Of a DNA stretch of 11,117 nt, positions 1 to 7,620 are shown piece by piece; positions within the stretch are counted from its first letter, which is position 1, and the number at the start of each line of letters is the position of its first letter. Made by a program: the position numbers and the translations under genes. Source of the stretch: an uncultured Clostridia bacterium (GTDB lineage: Bacteria; Bacillota; Clostridia; Peptostreptococcales; Anaerovoracaceae). Under the pieces are notes generated by a model, which saw only the letters and a list, made by a program, of their open reading frames with translations, searched no databases and had not been told where the DNA came from. The DNA lies in assembly GCA_945788655.1 (NCBI GenBank), contig CALZMV010000033.1, positions 1 through 11,117 of the forward strand, in the 5' to 3' direction.

Positions 1-1087
1 TTTCTCTTGCCATCTGAGCCTGAGACAGTTCAAGAAGGAATCCGTCTTCTGTGTTTGGATCCATTTCGAATGCGTGGCCAAGACCCATCTGTTCTTCAGG
101 AATATTTGCAAGTACTGCAAACTGTTCGTTGATGAACTGGGAAGCTGTTACAGTATGAGCAGCTTCGATAGCATCGTCTGTTGTTAAGTAGTTATCTTCA
201 CCGGAGTTGAAGATAATTCCGCAGTAACCGATGATAACTCTGGACATGAACTGGTCAACTAATGTTCTCTGCATGTTGATGTCTCTGAAAAGGATACCGT
301 AGATAGCGTCATTTAACATAACGTCTAATCTTTCTAATGCACCCATAGCAGCGATTTCTGGCATGCACATACCGGATGAGTAGTTACATAATCTGATATA
401 TCTGCCAACTTCTTCACCAACTTCGTCAAGAGCTTTTCTCATGATTCTGAAGTTTTCCTGAGTAGCATATGTACCACCGAAACCTTCAGTTGTTGCACCA
501 TAAGGTACATAGTCAAGTAATGACTGAGCTGTTGTTCTGATTACAGCGATGACATCAGCACCCTGTCTTGCAGCAGCCTGAGCCTGGATAACGTCTTCGT
601 AAATGTTACCTGTAGCAACGATTACGTAGATATAAGGTTCCTTACCTTCACCAATTGTGTCAAGATATTCCTGACGCTTAGCCTTCTGCATGTCAATTCT
701 TTCAAAAGTAGCCTTAATAGCAGGTTTTAAAGCTTCAGCAGCTTCTTCCTGTGAGCATGTAGGCAACTTAGTGATTTCTAATTTGCCGGCAGCAACATCT
801 TCAGCGATTTCCTGAGGAGTCTTGCCAGTCTGTACGATAGCATTTCCCATCCAGTATGCTGCACCTGTTGGAAGAGCACCAGCTTCTTTTAAATGATCTA
901 CTACAACGTTTGGAAGTGGGTTGTCAACTTCGTCAACTCCATCTACGCCTAACAGTCTAAGAATTGTTCTTTCTGTTGAAACTGTTGTATGACGATCAAT
1001 AAAGTCCTGCATATCGTGAGCAATGTTTGCTGCATGCTGACGAGCGCTGTCAACAACCTTTTGGTCAAGATTTAATTTGCTTTTCAT
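1..1087 (-). CDS. kamD: Lysine 5,6-aminomutase, alpha subunit (partial; C-terminus beyond left edge)
   Basis: Large subunit of the adenosylcobalamin- and PLP-dependent aminomutase that moves the terminal amino group of D-lysine or L-beta-lysine to C5; in this pathway it yields 3,5-diaminohexanoate. The visible 362 residues are open throughout; the family is about 516 residues, so roughly 30% is missing. The start MKSKLNLDQKVV, the HTTVSTER segment and the PLPNVVVDH segment are typical of KamD. Residues reported to contact PLP in the clostridial enzyme fall at the same numbers here: R184, S189, S238, Y263 and R268. The PLP lysine and the B12-binding domain belong to the partner subunit KamE, presumably encoded just off the edge. 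The ATG is preceded by AAGGAG with 7-nt spacing. The gene starts 11 bp after kamC ends, so the two are co-transcribed. No frameshift was seen. Confidence 0.95.
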   Translation of the reverse strand, partial: MKSKLNLDQKVVDSARQHAANIAHDMQDFIDRHTTVSTERTILRLLGVDGVDEVDNPLPNVVVDHLKEAGALPTGAAYWMGNAIVQTGKTPQEIAEDVAAGKLEITKLPTCSQEEAAEALKPAIKATFERIDMQKAKRQEYLDTIGEGKEPYIYVIVATGNIYEDVIQAQAAARQGADVIAVIRTTAQSLLDYVPYGATTEGFGGTYATQENFRIMRKALDEVGEEVGRYIRLCNYSSGMCMPEIAAMGALERLDVMLNDAIYGILFRDINMQRTLVDQFMSRVIIGYCGIIFNSGEDNYLTTDDAIEAAHTVTASQFINEQFAVLANIPEEQMGLGHAFEMDPNTEDGFLLELSQAQMARE

Positions 1088-1098
1088 CCTTTTTCTCC

Positions 1099-2745
1099 TT
1101 ACTTAATGTACTTTTTCGCACCTTCAATTATTTCAGAGCTGATTCCCAGCATCTTAGCAATATTCAGAGCATCTTTAGGCACTTCACCTTGCTTTTCTAC
1201 TCTATACAGACGATAGTCCATATATTTCGATATTATATTTATCCTGTCACGACGCTTCGCATACTGAATTTCTCTGTTAAGAAGGGTAAAGTCTGCATCA
1301 GCAAGCCCTCTTACCTGCATGTTTACCACCCCATCAGTTTCAGTTACTGTTTCAAAGTGTGTCGTAATCAGGGAAATATACGGTTTTTTAATAAGATAAT
1401 CGACTAGAGATTTTGTAAGTGCAAGTCCCTCTACAGGATTTGTCCCTGAAGCAATCTCGTCGATGAGCAGCAGAGTTCTTTCAACGCTGTGGTCAAGAAT
1501 TTCCTTTAATTCTTCCATCTCACTGCCGAAGCTTGACAGCCCTCTTTCGAGAGACTGGCTGTCTCCGATAAGAATCTGCATATAATTTGATAAGCCCAGT
1601 CTGGCTTTTTTTGCCGGCACAAAGAATCCATATTGTGCAAGTATGGTGACCTGCCCGGTAAGCTTAAGGGAAATGGTCTTTCCGCCCATATTCGCTCCTG
1701 TAATGCATGTCACACCATCCTTTAATTCAATTGAAACCGGACAATAAGGCTTACCCTTTGATTTCAATATATCTTCAACCTGAAGATTTCTGCCATCGGT
1801 TACCTCGATTACATGTTCATCTATTATCTCAGGCTTTGTACATTCATGTTTGATTGCATACATTGCCTTACCTAAGACTAAATCTAATGCGCCGATTTTT
1901 TCGCAGTTTTCAAGAAGAACATCTGCATGTTTTGCAATTTCCAGTGAAAGTCTGCGGCAGACAACCGCTTCCTCTTCTTCCAGCTCTGCATTTATCTCAT
2001 CCATCTGGCGCATGATTTGGAAAACCGCCTCATTTGCCTTAAGCTGGAAGGTTATAGACATGTAATCCTGATCAACGATTTCAAGTTCTTCGATGCTTTT
2101 TATCTTTTCAAGTTCTGCACTTGTCTTGGAAACCACCACATCGAACTTCGGTGTCAGCATTATTCCATGTTCTTTTCTCAGTTCTTCCCTCTTTGCCTTC
2201 TGTTCCCTGCGGATTGCAAGTTCATACTCTCTCTTTTTACCTCTAAGTTCCCTGAGTTTCTCGGAAAACTCATCATATATGTAAAAAGTATTGATTCTGT
2301 CCATTCTTGGGTCCAATACATTCAGAAGCTCTTCAGTATCTTCCAAAATGTACTCCCCTGGAATCAACGGTTCATGATCATTTACTGTAAGCTGCAGTAA
2401 CTTTCTCATGTTCAAAAGAAGGCTTTTTATTTCAAAGATTTCAACGACAGCTAAGGTCTGATTTGCAGCACGGCTTATGGAATGAGATACTTCCTTTATC
2501 ATCATAAACAGCTGCTGAATCTGATCTACTGTTTTTTCATTGTTGCGGACAAATTCTACCATATTGTCCAGCTTCTCAAATTCTTCTCTAAGCTCCTCTT
2601 CCTCTCCGGGAAAGTAAGGTTTCAATTCCTTAAGCTGTTTCTTCCCAAAGGGAGTGTTCAGATCTATGCTCTGCATCACATAGTCCAATCCTGTTTCGCT
2701 TCTGGTCTTAATGTTAGCCAATCTGCGATTTGAGCCCATTCTCAT
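1099..2745 (-). CDS. kamC: MutS-family ATPase of the lysine fermentation operon, probable aminomutase reactivation factor
   Basis: A 548-residue protein with the MutS/ABC-type ATPase domain at its C-terminal end: Walker A GANMGGKT (350-357), signature LSSFGSEM (403-410), Walker B LLLIDE (425-430) and H-loop TTH (461-463). The N-terminal 340 residues are helical and charged, with likely coiled coil around 160-265. The protein lacks the N-terminal mismatch-recognition domain of MutS and is far shorter than MutS (about 850 residues), so mismatch repair is unlikely. MutS-like genes of this kind sit between kamA and kamD in other lysine fermenters and have been proposed, with kamB, to be an ATP-driven reactivating factor for lysine 5,6-aminomutase; that role is known context, not proved by this sequence. 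GGGAGG lies 11 nt before this ATG; the next in-frame ATG (codon 3) would be spaced worse. The symbol follows the kamA-B-C-D-E gene order. Confidence 0.8.
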   Translation of the reverse strand: MRMGSNRRLANIKTRSETGLDYVMQSIDLNTPFGKKQLKELKPYFPGEEEELREEFEKLDNMVEFVRNNEKTVDQIQQLFMMIKEVSHSISRAANQTLAVVEIFEIKSLLLNMRKLLQLTVNDHEPLIPGEYILEDTEELLNVLDPRMDRINTFYIYDEFSEKLRELRGKKREYELAIRREQKAKREELRKEHGIMLTPKFDVVVSKTSAELEKIKSIEELEIVDQDYMSITFQLKANEAVFQIMRQMDEINAELEEEEAVVCRRLSLEIAKHADVLLENCEKIGALDLVLGKAMYAIKHECTKPEIIDEHVIEVTDGRNLQVEDILKSKGKPYCPVSIELKDGVTCITGANMGGKTISLKLTGQVTILAQYGFFVPAKKARLGLSNYMQILIGDSQSLERGLSSFGSEMEELKEILDHSVERTLLLIDEIASGTNPVEGLALTKSLVDYLIKKPYISLITTHFETVTETDGVVNMQVRGLADADFTLLNREIQYAKRRDRINIISKYMDYRLYRVEKQGEVPKDALNIAKMLGISSEIIEGAKKYIK

Positions 2746-2765
2746 CTGTCAAAGCACCTCCCAAA

Positions 2766-3785
2766 TTACACTCTTACATCAATTACAGGTATTGCAGGTA
2801 ACGCTTCCTGCATTGCAGACACCAGTGCTTCGCTGTCAAAGGAATAGCCCCCCGGAGCCCAAGGATTTACTGTAATTGCTGCAATTTCGATATTCTTAAG
2901 CACATTGACTCTGAAACCTTTTTTTCTCCACAGACCCCAGTCCATGGCGCTCAGGAAGATTTTAGTAGGATCCTTGAGAACGAACTTCACTCTTCTAAGC
3001 TTCATAAGGTTAATTTCTGAAATCACGCTATTGGTGAATGCACCGGGTATGTATACATACTCTGTATCTTCGTCAATTGCATCATCTATGTATCTTGATG
3101 AGCCAAGCCCTGTAGCTAAATCCAGCTTCCTGCATCCGCCGTTTTTATCTACAATCATAATCTTGTCATCAAAGTTGTTTTCTTCTATTATTCTTCTCGC
3201 TTCGCATTCTTCCAACTCCGGAATGGAATACAGATTTACAACGTGAGCTGTTTCATCTACCACTCTCTTCATGCTGCGCGAAAGCACCGCTCCAGTTGAA
3301 AGGATAATTGCGTCCGATGTTTCCGGAGACGCTATGGATTTTCTATCAATTGCACCATCGATTAAAATAATGCTGCATCCATATTCGAACATTTCCTGAC
3401 ACACCCTTTTGGTATCCATAGCTGCAGGCGTACCTGCAATCTGTACATATCCACTGTCAGCCACTCTGCAGATAAGTAAGTCTCCCATAGGTGTGGAAAA
3501 TCTGGTCTTTCTTAAAATTTCAAGGCCTGCATCAGCCTTTTCGTAAAGCTGTGTGGGCACTGTAACTATTGTATCTTGGTCTAAATAGATTCTAGGCTTT
3601 TCTGTTCCTGTAACCAGGTCCTGGCTTTCACCATCACGGCCGATAGAAGTGACGCCGAGAAAAATACCATCGTCAATAGCTTCTTCTATCAAAAAGTTCA
3701 TTGCAGTGGTTTTACCGGCATTTTTTGCCATACCTACGATAGAAAGTGTCTTATATTTAGTTGACAGGTCATAAAGTAGCCCCAT
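2766..3785 (-). CDS. kamB: P-loop NTPase of the lysine fermentation operon, probable partner of KamC
   Basis: A 339-residue soluble protein with a P-loop near the N-terminus (VGMAKNAGKTT, residues 17-27; K25 and T26 should bind nucleotide phosphate) and a probable Walker B strand IILIDGA (139-145). No other domain was recognised. Position between kamA and the MutS-like gene identifies it as KamB, proposed with KamC to reactivate the B12-dependent lysine 5,6-aminomutase; its biochemistry is inferred from context. The open frame extends to 3953 and would overlap the kamA 3' end by 83 bp, but that extension translates a hairpin region and lacks KamB-like sequence. I chose the ATG at 3785, preceded by AGAGGA with 9-nt spacing. 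An ATG at 3806 is possible, but it directly follows the hairpin and has no good ribosome site. The stop is 20 bp before kamC. Confidence 0.78.
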   Translation of the reverse strand: MGLLYDLSTKYKTLSIVGMAKNAGKTTAMNFLIEEAIDDGIFLGVTSIGRDGESQDLVTGTEKPRIYLDQDTIVTVPTQLYEKADAGLEILRKTRFSTPMGDLLICRVADSGYVQIAGTPAAMDTKRVCQEMFEYGCSIILIDGAIDRKSIASPETSDAIILSTGAVLSRSMKRVVDETAHVVNLYSIPELEECEARRIIEENNFDDKIMIVDKNGGCRKLDLATGLGSSRYIDDAIDEDTEYVYIPGAFTNSVISEINLMKLRRVKFVLKDPTKIFLSAMDWGLWRKKGFRVNVLKNIEIAAITVNPWAPGGYSFDSEALVSAMQEALPAIPVIDVRV

Positions 3786-3808
3786 TTTATCTTTTCCTCT
3801 TTTCATAC

Positions 3809-3838
3809 CTATAGGGAGACCTGCCGGTCCCCCTATAG
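3809..3838 (-). other. Strong hairpin in the kamA-kamB intergenic RNA
   Basis: In the transcript (minus strand) the arms CTATAGGGGGACC and GGTCTCCCTATAG form a 13-bp stem with one G-U pair and a GGCA loop. It lies 32 bp after the kamA stop and 23 bp before the chosen kamB start. No U-tract follows; the next bases are GTATGAAAAGAGG. It is therefore not a standard intrinsic terminator and is more likely an RNA-stability or processing element, or a partial attenuator that lowers kamB-kamC-kamD expression relative to kamA. Confidence 0.7.
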
Positions 3839-3870
3839 ATGATGTTTTTATTTTTCTGCTGAAAGAATAA

Positions 3871-5130
3871 TTATTTCTTATTTCTTTCGTGTCTAGCAAG
3901 GTTGGATGGTTCCATGAATCTGATTTCTGGACCTTCACCAAGAGCAGAAACACCCTGGTACTTGTATTCCTTCTTGCCTGTGCAGTAGTCGCACTTGCAT
4001 TCTAAGTCTGGTAACTGAGGTTCAGTGTATGTAGTAATGATACCTTCGTAGTTTCTTAAGATTACCTTGTGTGGAGTCTGAGAAATTACGTACTGTGGCA
4101 TTACCGGAGTCTTACCGCCACCACCAGGAGCGTCAACTACGAATGTAGGAACTGCGTAACCTGAAGTGTGTCCTCTTAAACCTTCCATGATTTCGATACC
4201 CTTTGAAACAGGAGTTCTGAAGTGTTCGATACCCATTGAAAGGTCGCAGATGTAGATGTAGTAAGGTCTTACTCTGTTCTTAACTAGAGTATGCATTAAG
4301 TCTCTCATGATGTGCTTACAATCGTTAACACCTCTTAAAAGAACTGACTGGTTGCCTAAAGGAATACCAGCATCTGCAAGCTTTCTAACAGCTTCCATAG
4401 CGTCTGGAGTCATTTCCTTTGGATGGTTGAAGTGAGTATTTAACCAGATTGGGTGATACTTCTTCAGCATTTCAACTAACTTGTCAGTAATTCTCATTGG
4501 CATTACAACAGGAGTTCTTGAACCGATTCTTACGATTTCTACATGAGGAATCTTTCTTAATTCGGAAATGATGTATTCTAAAACATCGTCTTCTACGCAA
4601 AGAGCGTCACCACCGGAAAGAAGTACGTCTCTAACCTGTGGAGTCTTTCTGATGTATTCGATACATGCATTGATATCTTCCATTGATCTTGCACCATCAG
4701 TTTCACCAGCAAGTCTTCTTCTTGTGCAGTGTCTGCAGTACATTGAGCACTGGTCAGTGATTAAGAATAAAACTCTGTCTGGATATCTGTGAGTTAAACC
4801 AGGAGCTGGAGAGTCAGCATCTTCGTGAAGAGGATCTAAGTCATCAGCTTCGGATCTGTGCATTTCCTTTAAAGTAGGAACTGCCTGCATTCTTACTGGA
4901 CATCTTGGATCGTCTGGGTCCATGATGGAAGCATAGTAAGGAGTGATACCTACTCTGAAACCACCGATAACCTTTTCGATTTCTTCCTTTTCCTGTTCAG
5001 TTAAATTTACAACCTGACAAATATCTTCAACAGTTGTTAATCTGTTTTCTACCTGCCAATGCCAGTCATTCCACTGTTCATCAGTAACGTCTTTGAATAA
5101 AGGAATGTCTTTCCAATTTCTTACAGCCAT
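3871..5130 (-). CDS. kamA: L-lysine 2,3-aminomutase (radical SAM, PLP)
   Basis: Converts L-lysine to L-beta-lysine (3,6-diaminohexanoate), the first step of this pathway, using a [4Fe-4S] cluster, S-adenosylmethionine and PLP. The protein is 419 residues; the well-studied clostridial enzyme is 416, and the functional residues align at a constant offset of +3. Radical SAM motif CSMYCRHC gives cluster cysteines C128, C132 and C135. R137 is the substrate carboxylate contact. D296 and D333 are the lysine side-chain contacts that set substrate specificity. PGGGGK (335-340) supplies K340 as the PLP lysine. C271, C378, C380 and C383 form the zinc site. Retention of both aspartates supports lysine as substrate rather than glutamate or the EF-P-modifying EpmB group. 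AAGGAG lies 6 nt before the ATG. The gene follows kdd1 by 54 bp with no terminator. Codon use is strongly biased (arginine almost all AGA), consistent with high expression. Confidence 0.97.
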   Translation of the reverse strand: MAVRNWKDIPLFKDVTDEQWNDWHWQVENRLTTVEDICQVVNLTEQEKEEIEKVIGGFRVGITPYYASIMDPDDPRCPVRMQAVPTLKEMHRSEADDLDPLHEDADSPAPGLTHRYPDRVLFLITDQCSMYCRHCTRRRLAGETDGARSMEDINACIEYIRKTPQVRDVLLSGGDALCVEDDVLEYIISELRKIPHVEIVRIGSRTPVVMPMRITDKLVEMLKKYHPIWLNTHFNHPKEMTPDAMEAVRKLADAGIPLGNQSVLLRGVNDCKHIMRDLMHTLVKNRVRPYYIYICDLSMGIEHFRTPVSKGIEIMEGLRGHTSGYAVPTFVVDAPGGGGKTPVMPQYVISQTPHKVILRNYEGIITTYTEPQLPDLECKCDYCTGKKEYKYQGVSALGEGPEIRFMEPSNLARHERNKK

Positions 5131-5184
5131 ATTAATCTCCTTAAAATTTGTTAATTTGATTTGGTTTTTATAAATGCACTTTAA

Positions 5185-6252
5185 TTAAGCGTACATTTCT
5201 TCGAATAATTTTCTTAAGCCAGCATGTTCTCTTAAGCACTGCAGAGTGATTGCAGCGTGGCCCTTAGTGTAACCGTTACCAATAATCATGTTAACGTCCT
5301 TACCAACACCTTCAGCTCCTAATGCAGCCTTTGTGAAGGAAGTAGCCATTGAGAAGAAGTATACTGTACCTTCGTCCTTAGTTGCTAAGATGGAAGCCAT
5401 TTCTGTGTTTTCGATGTTTACACAGTTGATTACTACGTCGAATAATTCGCCGTTAGTTAATTCCATAGCCTTGTTGTACATTCCAACTGCATCTGTAGCA
5501 TCTAAGTGGAAATATTCGTCAGCTAAATCAAGAGCTCTTGCTCTGTCTTCTGACTTCTGGGAACCAGCAGCGCATACTACCTTACCAGTTACACCAGCTC
5601 TCTTCTTAGCTTCGTATAAGCAAAGAAGACCTGACTTACCGCCACCACCGATTACAAGAACCTTCTGACCGGACTGAACTAATTTAGCAGCCTGAGCAGG
5701 AGCACCTGCAACGTCTAAAGCAGAAAGTGCTAATCCTTCCGGCATATCATCAGGAATGATTCCATATATTCCAGACTGGAATAAGATTGCCTGACCCTTA
5801 ATGTCAACCTGGTCGATTGCAGGTCTCATTTCAAGGATTTCATCAATCTTTAATGGAGTTAAGGATAAGGATACTAAAGTAGCAATCTTATCGCCAACCT
5901 TTAAATCACCTACGTAAGCAGGTCCGATTTCTTTAACTGTACCTAAAAGCATACCGCCGGAACCAGTCCATGGGTTTTTGTGCTTGCCAGCTTTTTCTAC
6001 GATTGACATCATAGTTTCTTTAACTTTGTTCATTTCAGCTTCATCGCCTTCGATGTCAGCCGGCTTCTTGCCATCGCAAGCTCTTCTTACGATTTCTGTG
6101 AAAGAAGCGGAGTCGATGTTTAATGTCTGAACATCGATTAGAACTTCGTTGTCATAGATTTCCATTGTGTTGTCAATTACGTCAGCTGGCTGTGGTAATA
6201 CTCCCTTTGGAGAAATTACTCTGTGTGTACCATATGGGCATCCTTTTTTCAT
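5185..6252 (-). CDS. kdd: L-erythro-3,5-diaminohexanoate dehydrogenase (paralogue 1)
   Basis: NAD-dependent oxidative deamination of 3,5-diaminohexanoate to 5-amino-3-oxohexanoate, the step after lysine 5,6-aminomutase. The 355-residue product has the Kdd N-terminus (YGTHRVISPKGVLPQPA), the KHKNPWTGSGG segment (90-100) and a Rossmann glycine-rich loop VIGGGGKSG (200-208). It is closely related to the neighbouring kdd2 (about 70% identity by eye) but carries a 12-residue insertion near residues 59-75 (CDGKKPADIEGDEAE region) that kdd2 and the Kdd-like domain of the regulator both lack. The frame is open to 6309. The ATG at 6252 sits 9 nt after AGGAGG, whereas the ATG at 6258 is only 3 nt after it and is less likely; it would add MK. 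Whether both copies act on the same substrate cannot be told from the sequence. Confidence 0.93.
   Translation of the reverse strand: MKKGCPYGTHRVISPKGVLPQPADVIDNTMEIYDNEVLIDVQTLNIDSASFTEIVRRACDGKKPADIEGDEAEMNKVKETMMSIVEKAGKHKNPWTGSGGMLLGTVKEIGPAYVGDLKVGDKIATLVSLSLTPLKIDEILEMRPAIDQVDIKGQAILFQSGIYGIIPDDMPEGLALSALDVAGAPAQAAKLVQSGQKVLVIGGGGKSGLLCLYEAKKRAGVTGKVVCAAGSQKSEDRARALDLADEYFHLDATDAVGMYNKAMELTNGELFDVVINCVNIENTEMASILATKDEGTVYFFSMATSFTKAALGAEGVGKDVNMIIGNGYTKGHAAITLQCLREHAGLRKLFEEMYA
5287..5364 (-). repeat. Near-identical block shared by kdd1 and kdd2
   Basis: These 78 bases match 6491-6568 with one mismatch: 57 identical bases, one difference, then 20 identical bases. The block encodes the FFSMATSFTKAALGAEGVGKDVNM part of both dehydrogenases. 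Flanking coding sequence has diverged much more, including at synonymous sites, so the block suggests recent gene conversion between the tandem copies or strong local codon constraint. Confidence 0.85.
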
Positions 6253-6321
6253 TTTCATTTTCCTCCTAGAAAATCTTATAAATTTTGAACCCGAATCGCT
6301 CGAGTACAACCTACCAATTTA

Positions 6322-6350
6322 ATTATATTACAACCCCATTGATTTTTCTA
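6322..6350 (-). promoter_or_regulatory. Candidate internal sigma-70-type promoter before kdd1
   Basis: On the minus strand TAGAAA (-35, 4 of 6 consensus bases) is followed after 17 bp by a perfect -10 TATAAT. It lies in the 136-bp gap between kdd2 and kdd1, about 70 bp before the kdd1 start. The gap is A/T-rich, so a chance match is quite possible. No terminator was found in this gap, so kdd1 can also be read from upstream. Confidence 0.35.
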
Positions 6351-6388
6351 TATAAAAGTATGAAACGCTTTGCAATATAGTACAAGAA

Positions 6389-7426
6389 TTATGCGTATAG
6401 TTCAGCAAATAACTTCATAATTCTTTCGTCTTCTCTAAGAACCTGAAGTGCAGCGTTTGCATGTCCCTTTGTATAGCCGTTACCAATTAGCATGTTAACG
6501 TCCTTACCAACACCTTCAGCTCCTAATGCAGCCTTTGTGAAGGAAGTTGCCATTGAGAAGAAGTATACAAGGCCGTTATCCTTACATGCTAAGATTGAAG
6601 ACATTTCTGTGTTAGGAATGTTAACTACGTTGATAACTACGTCAGCTAATTCACCATCAGTTGCTTCCATGATTTCGTTGTACATTCCAACTGCATCTGT
6701 AGCATCTACTACTAAGTATTCGTCAGCACACTTTACAGACATAGCTCTGTTTAATGACTTTTTGAATCCATCTACGCAGATAACCTTACCGTTGATACCA
6801 ACCTGCTTCTTAGCCTGCCAGCAGCAAAGGATACCGGACTTTCCGCCACCACCCATTACAACTACAGTGTCGCCAGGCTTGCAGATTTTAGCTGTCTGAG
6901 CAGGAGCACCTGCAACGTCAAGAACTGATAATGCTAATTCCTTAGGCATGTCCTTAGGAAGGATTCCGTATAATCCGGACTGGAATAAAATAGCTTCACC
7001 CTTTACGTCAACCTGGTCGATTTCAGGTCTTACTTCTTTGATTTCTTCAATCTTAAGTGGAGTTAAGGATAAGGATACTAATGTAGCAATCTTGTCACCA
7101 ACTCTTAAGTCACCTTCAAAGTTAGGTCCGATAGCTTTTACCTTACCGATTAACATACCGCCGGAACCTGTCCATGGATTCTTGTGCTTACCGGTAGTTT
7201 CAACGATATTCATGATGATCTTCTTGATTTCTTCAACATCTCCGCCAGCTCTCTTTTCGATTTCTGTGAATGATGCAGAGTCAATGTTTAATGTATGTAC
7301 ATCGATTAAAACTTCGTTATCATAGATTTCCATTGTGTTATCGATAACATCCGCAGGCTGTGGTAATACACCCTTTGGTTCGATTACTCTGTGTGTTCCG
7401 TAAATGTCACCTTTTTTAAATTCCAT
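6389..7426 (-). CDS. kdd: L-erythro-3,5-diaminohexanoate dehydrogenase (paralogue 2)
   Basis: A second complete Kdd, 345 residues, with the same landmarks: IYGTHRVIEPKGVLPQPADVIDN at the N-terminus, HKNPWTGSGGM (81-91), VSLSLTPLKI, and glycine-rich loop MGGGGKSG (191-198) for NAD. It lacks the 12-residue insertion of kdd1, and its spacing in that region equals that of the regulator's Kdd-like domain, so kdd2 has the ancestral length. It is the first gene of the minus-strand operon, behind a sigma-54 promoter at 7475-7490. AAGGAG lies 11 nt before the ATG. Codon use is highly biased, as in kdd1 and kamA. Most lysine fermentation clusters I know have one kdd, so the tandem pair is unusual. The two could differ in cofactor, stereochemistry or affinity, but nothing in the glycine loop distinguishes them. 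Confidence 0.93.
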   Translation of the reverse strand: MEFKKGDIYGTHRVIEPKGVLPQPADVIDNTMEIYDNEVLIDVHTLNIDSASFTEIEKRAGGDVEEIKKIIMNIVETTGKHKNPWTGSGGMLIGKVKAIGPNFEGDLRVGDKIATLVSLSLTPLKIEEIKEVRPEIDQVDVKGEAILFQSGLYGILPKDMPKELALSVLDVAGAPAQTAKICKPGDTVVVMGGGGKSGILCCWQAKKQVGINGKVICVDGFKKSLNRAMSVKCADEYLVVDATDAVGMYNEIMEATDGELADVVINVVNIPNTEMSSILACKDNGLVYFFSMATSFTKAALGAEGVGKDVNMLIGNGYTKGHANAALQVLREDERIMKLFAELYA

Positions 7427-7474
7427 TGTTTATTTGTCTCCTTTTCTTTTCAAAACTTCGCTGTAAATATATTA

Positions 7475-7490
7475 AGCAAGTTCTGTGCCA
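7475..7490 (-). promoter_or_regulatory. Sigma-54 (-24/-12) promoter of the kdd-kam operon
   Basis: Minus strand TGGCACAGAACTTGCT matches the sigma-54 consensus TGGCAC-N5-TTGCW at every fixed position, with exactly 10 bases between the GG (-24) and GC (-12) elements. Predicted start of transcription is near 7464, leaving a leader of about 38 nt before kdd2 with its AAGGAG site. The adjacent gene encodes a sigma-54 activator, which fits. Confidence 0.88.
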
Positions 7491-7599
7491 TGTGCATAAT
7501 CCCCTTATTCATATCTGCGGTTCATGGTAGCTTTGTTGAGATTGACACATTTTTATCACTTTCGATTATTTTTGCAGGCAAGCAACGACCCGCTCCCTC

Positions 7600-7615
7600 G
7601 AACCGATTTCGTTTC
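7600..7615 (-). promoter_or_regulatory. Putative upstream activator site, copy 1 (before kdd2)
   Basis: Minus strand GAAACGAAATCGGTTC is an imperfect dyad. It shares 13 of 16 bases with the site before kal and lies 31 bp (about three helical turns) from copy 2. Its centre is about 144 bp upstream of the predicted kdd2 transcript start, a normal distance for a sigma-54 enhancer site. Confidence 0.65.
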
Positions 7616-7620
7616 ATACA

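Noticed and set aside
1027..1407. Plus-strand open frames inside the minus-strand genes (for example 1027-1407, 5288-5668, 6492-6899, 6948-7325, 9277-9870)
   Set aside because: They are antisense shadows of well-supported genes, lack ribosome sites, and their sequences show no family features. The similar shadows in the two kdd genes merely reflect the duplication.
1099..2745. KamC as a DNA mismatch repair protein (MutS or MutS2)
   Set aside because: No mismatch-recognition domain, no Smr domain at the C-terminus, and the operon context is lysine fermentation.
3786..3953. N-terminal extension of kamB overlapping the end of kamA
   Set aside because: The extra 56 codons translate the kamA tail and the intergenic hairpin, and begin without a ribosome site; AGAGGA before the ATG at 3785 gives a better start.
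6287..6304. GAACCCGAATCGCTCG before kdd1 as a fourth activator site
   Set aside because: It has only one GAAC half-site, poor match to the 16-bp consensus, and no -24/-12 promoter nearby.
6363..6390. TTGCAA at the kdd2-kdd1 junction as a sigma-54 -12 element
   Set aside because: There is no GG at the -24 position on either strand; spacing on the minus strand is one base short.
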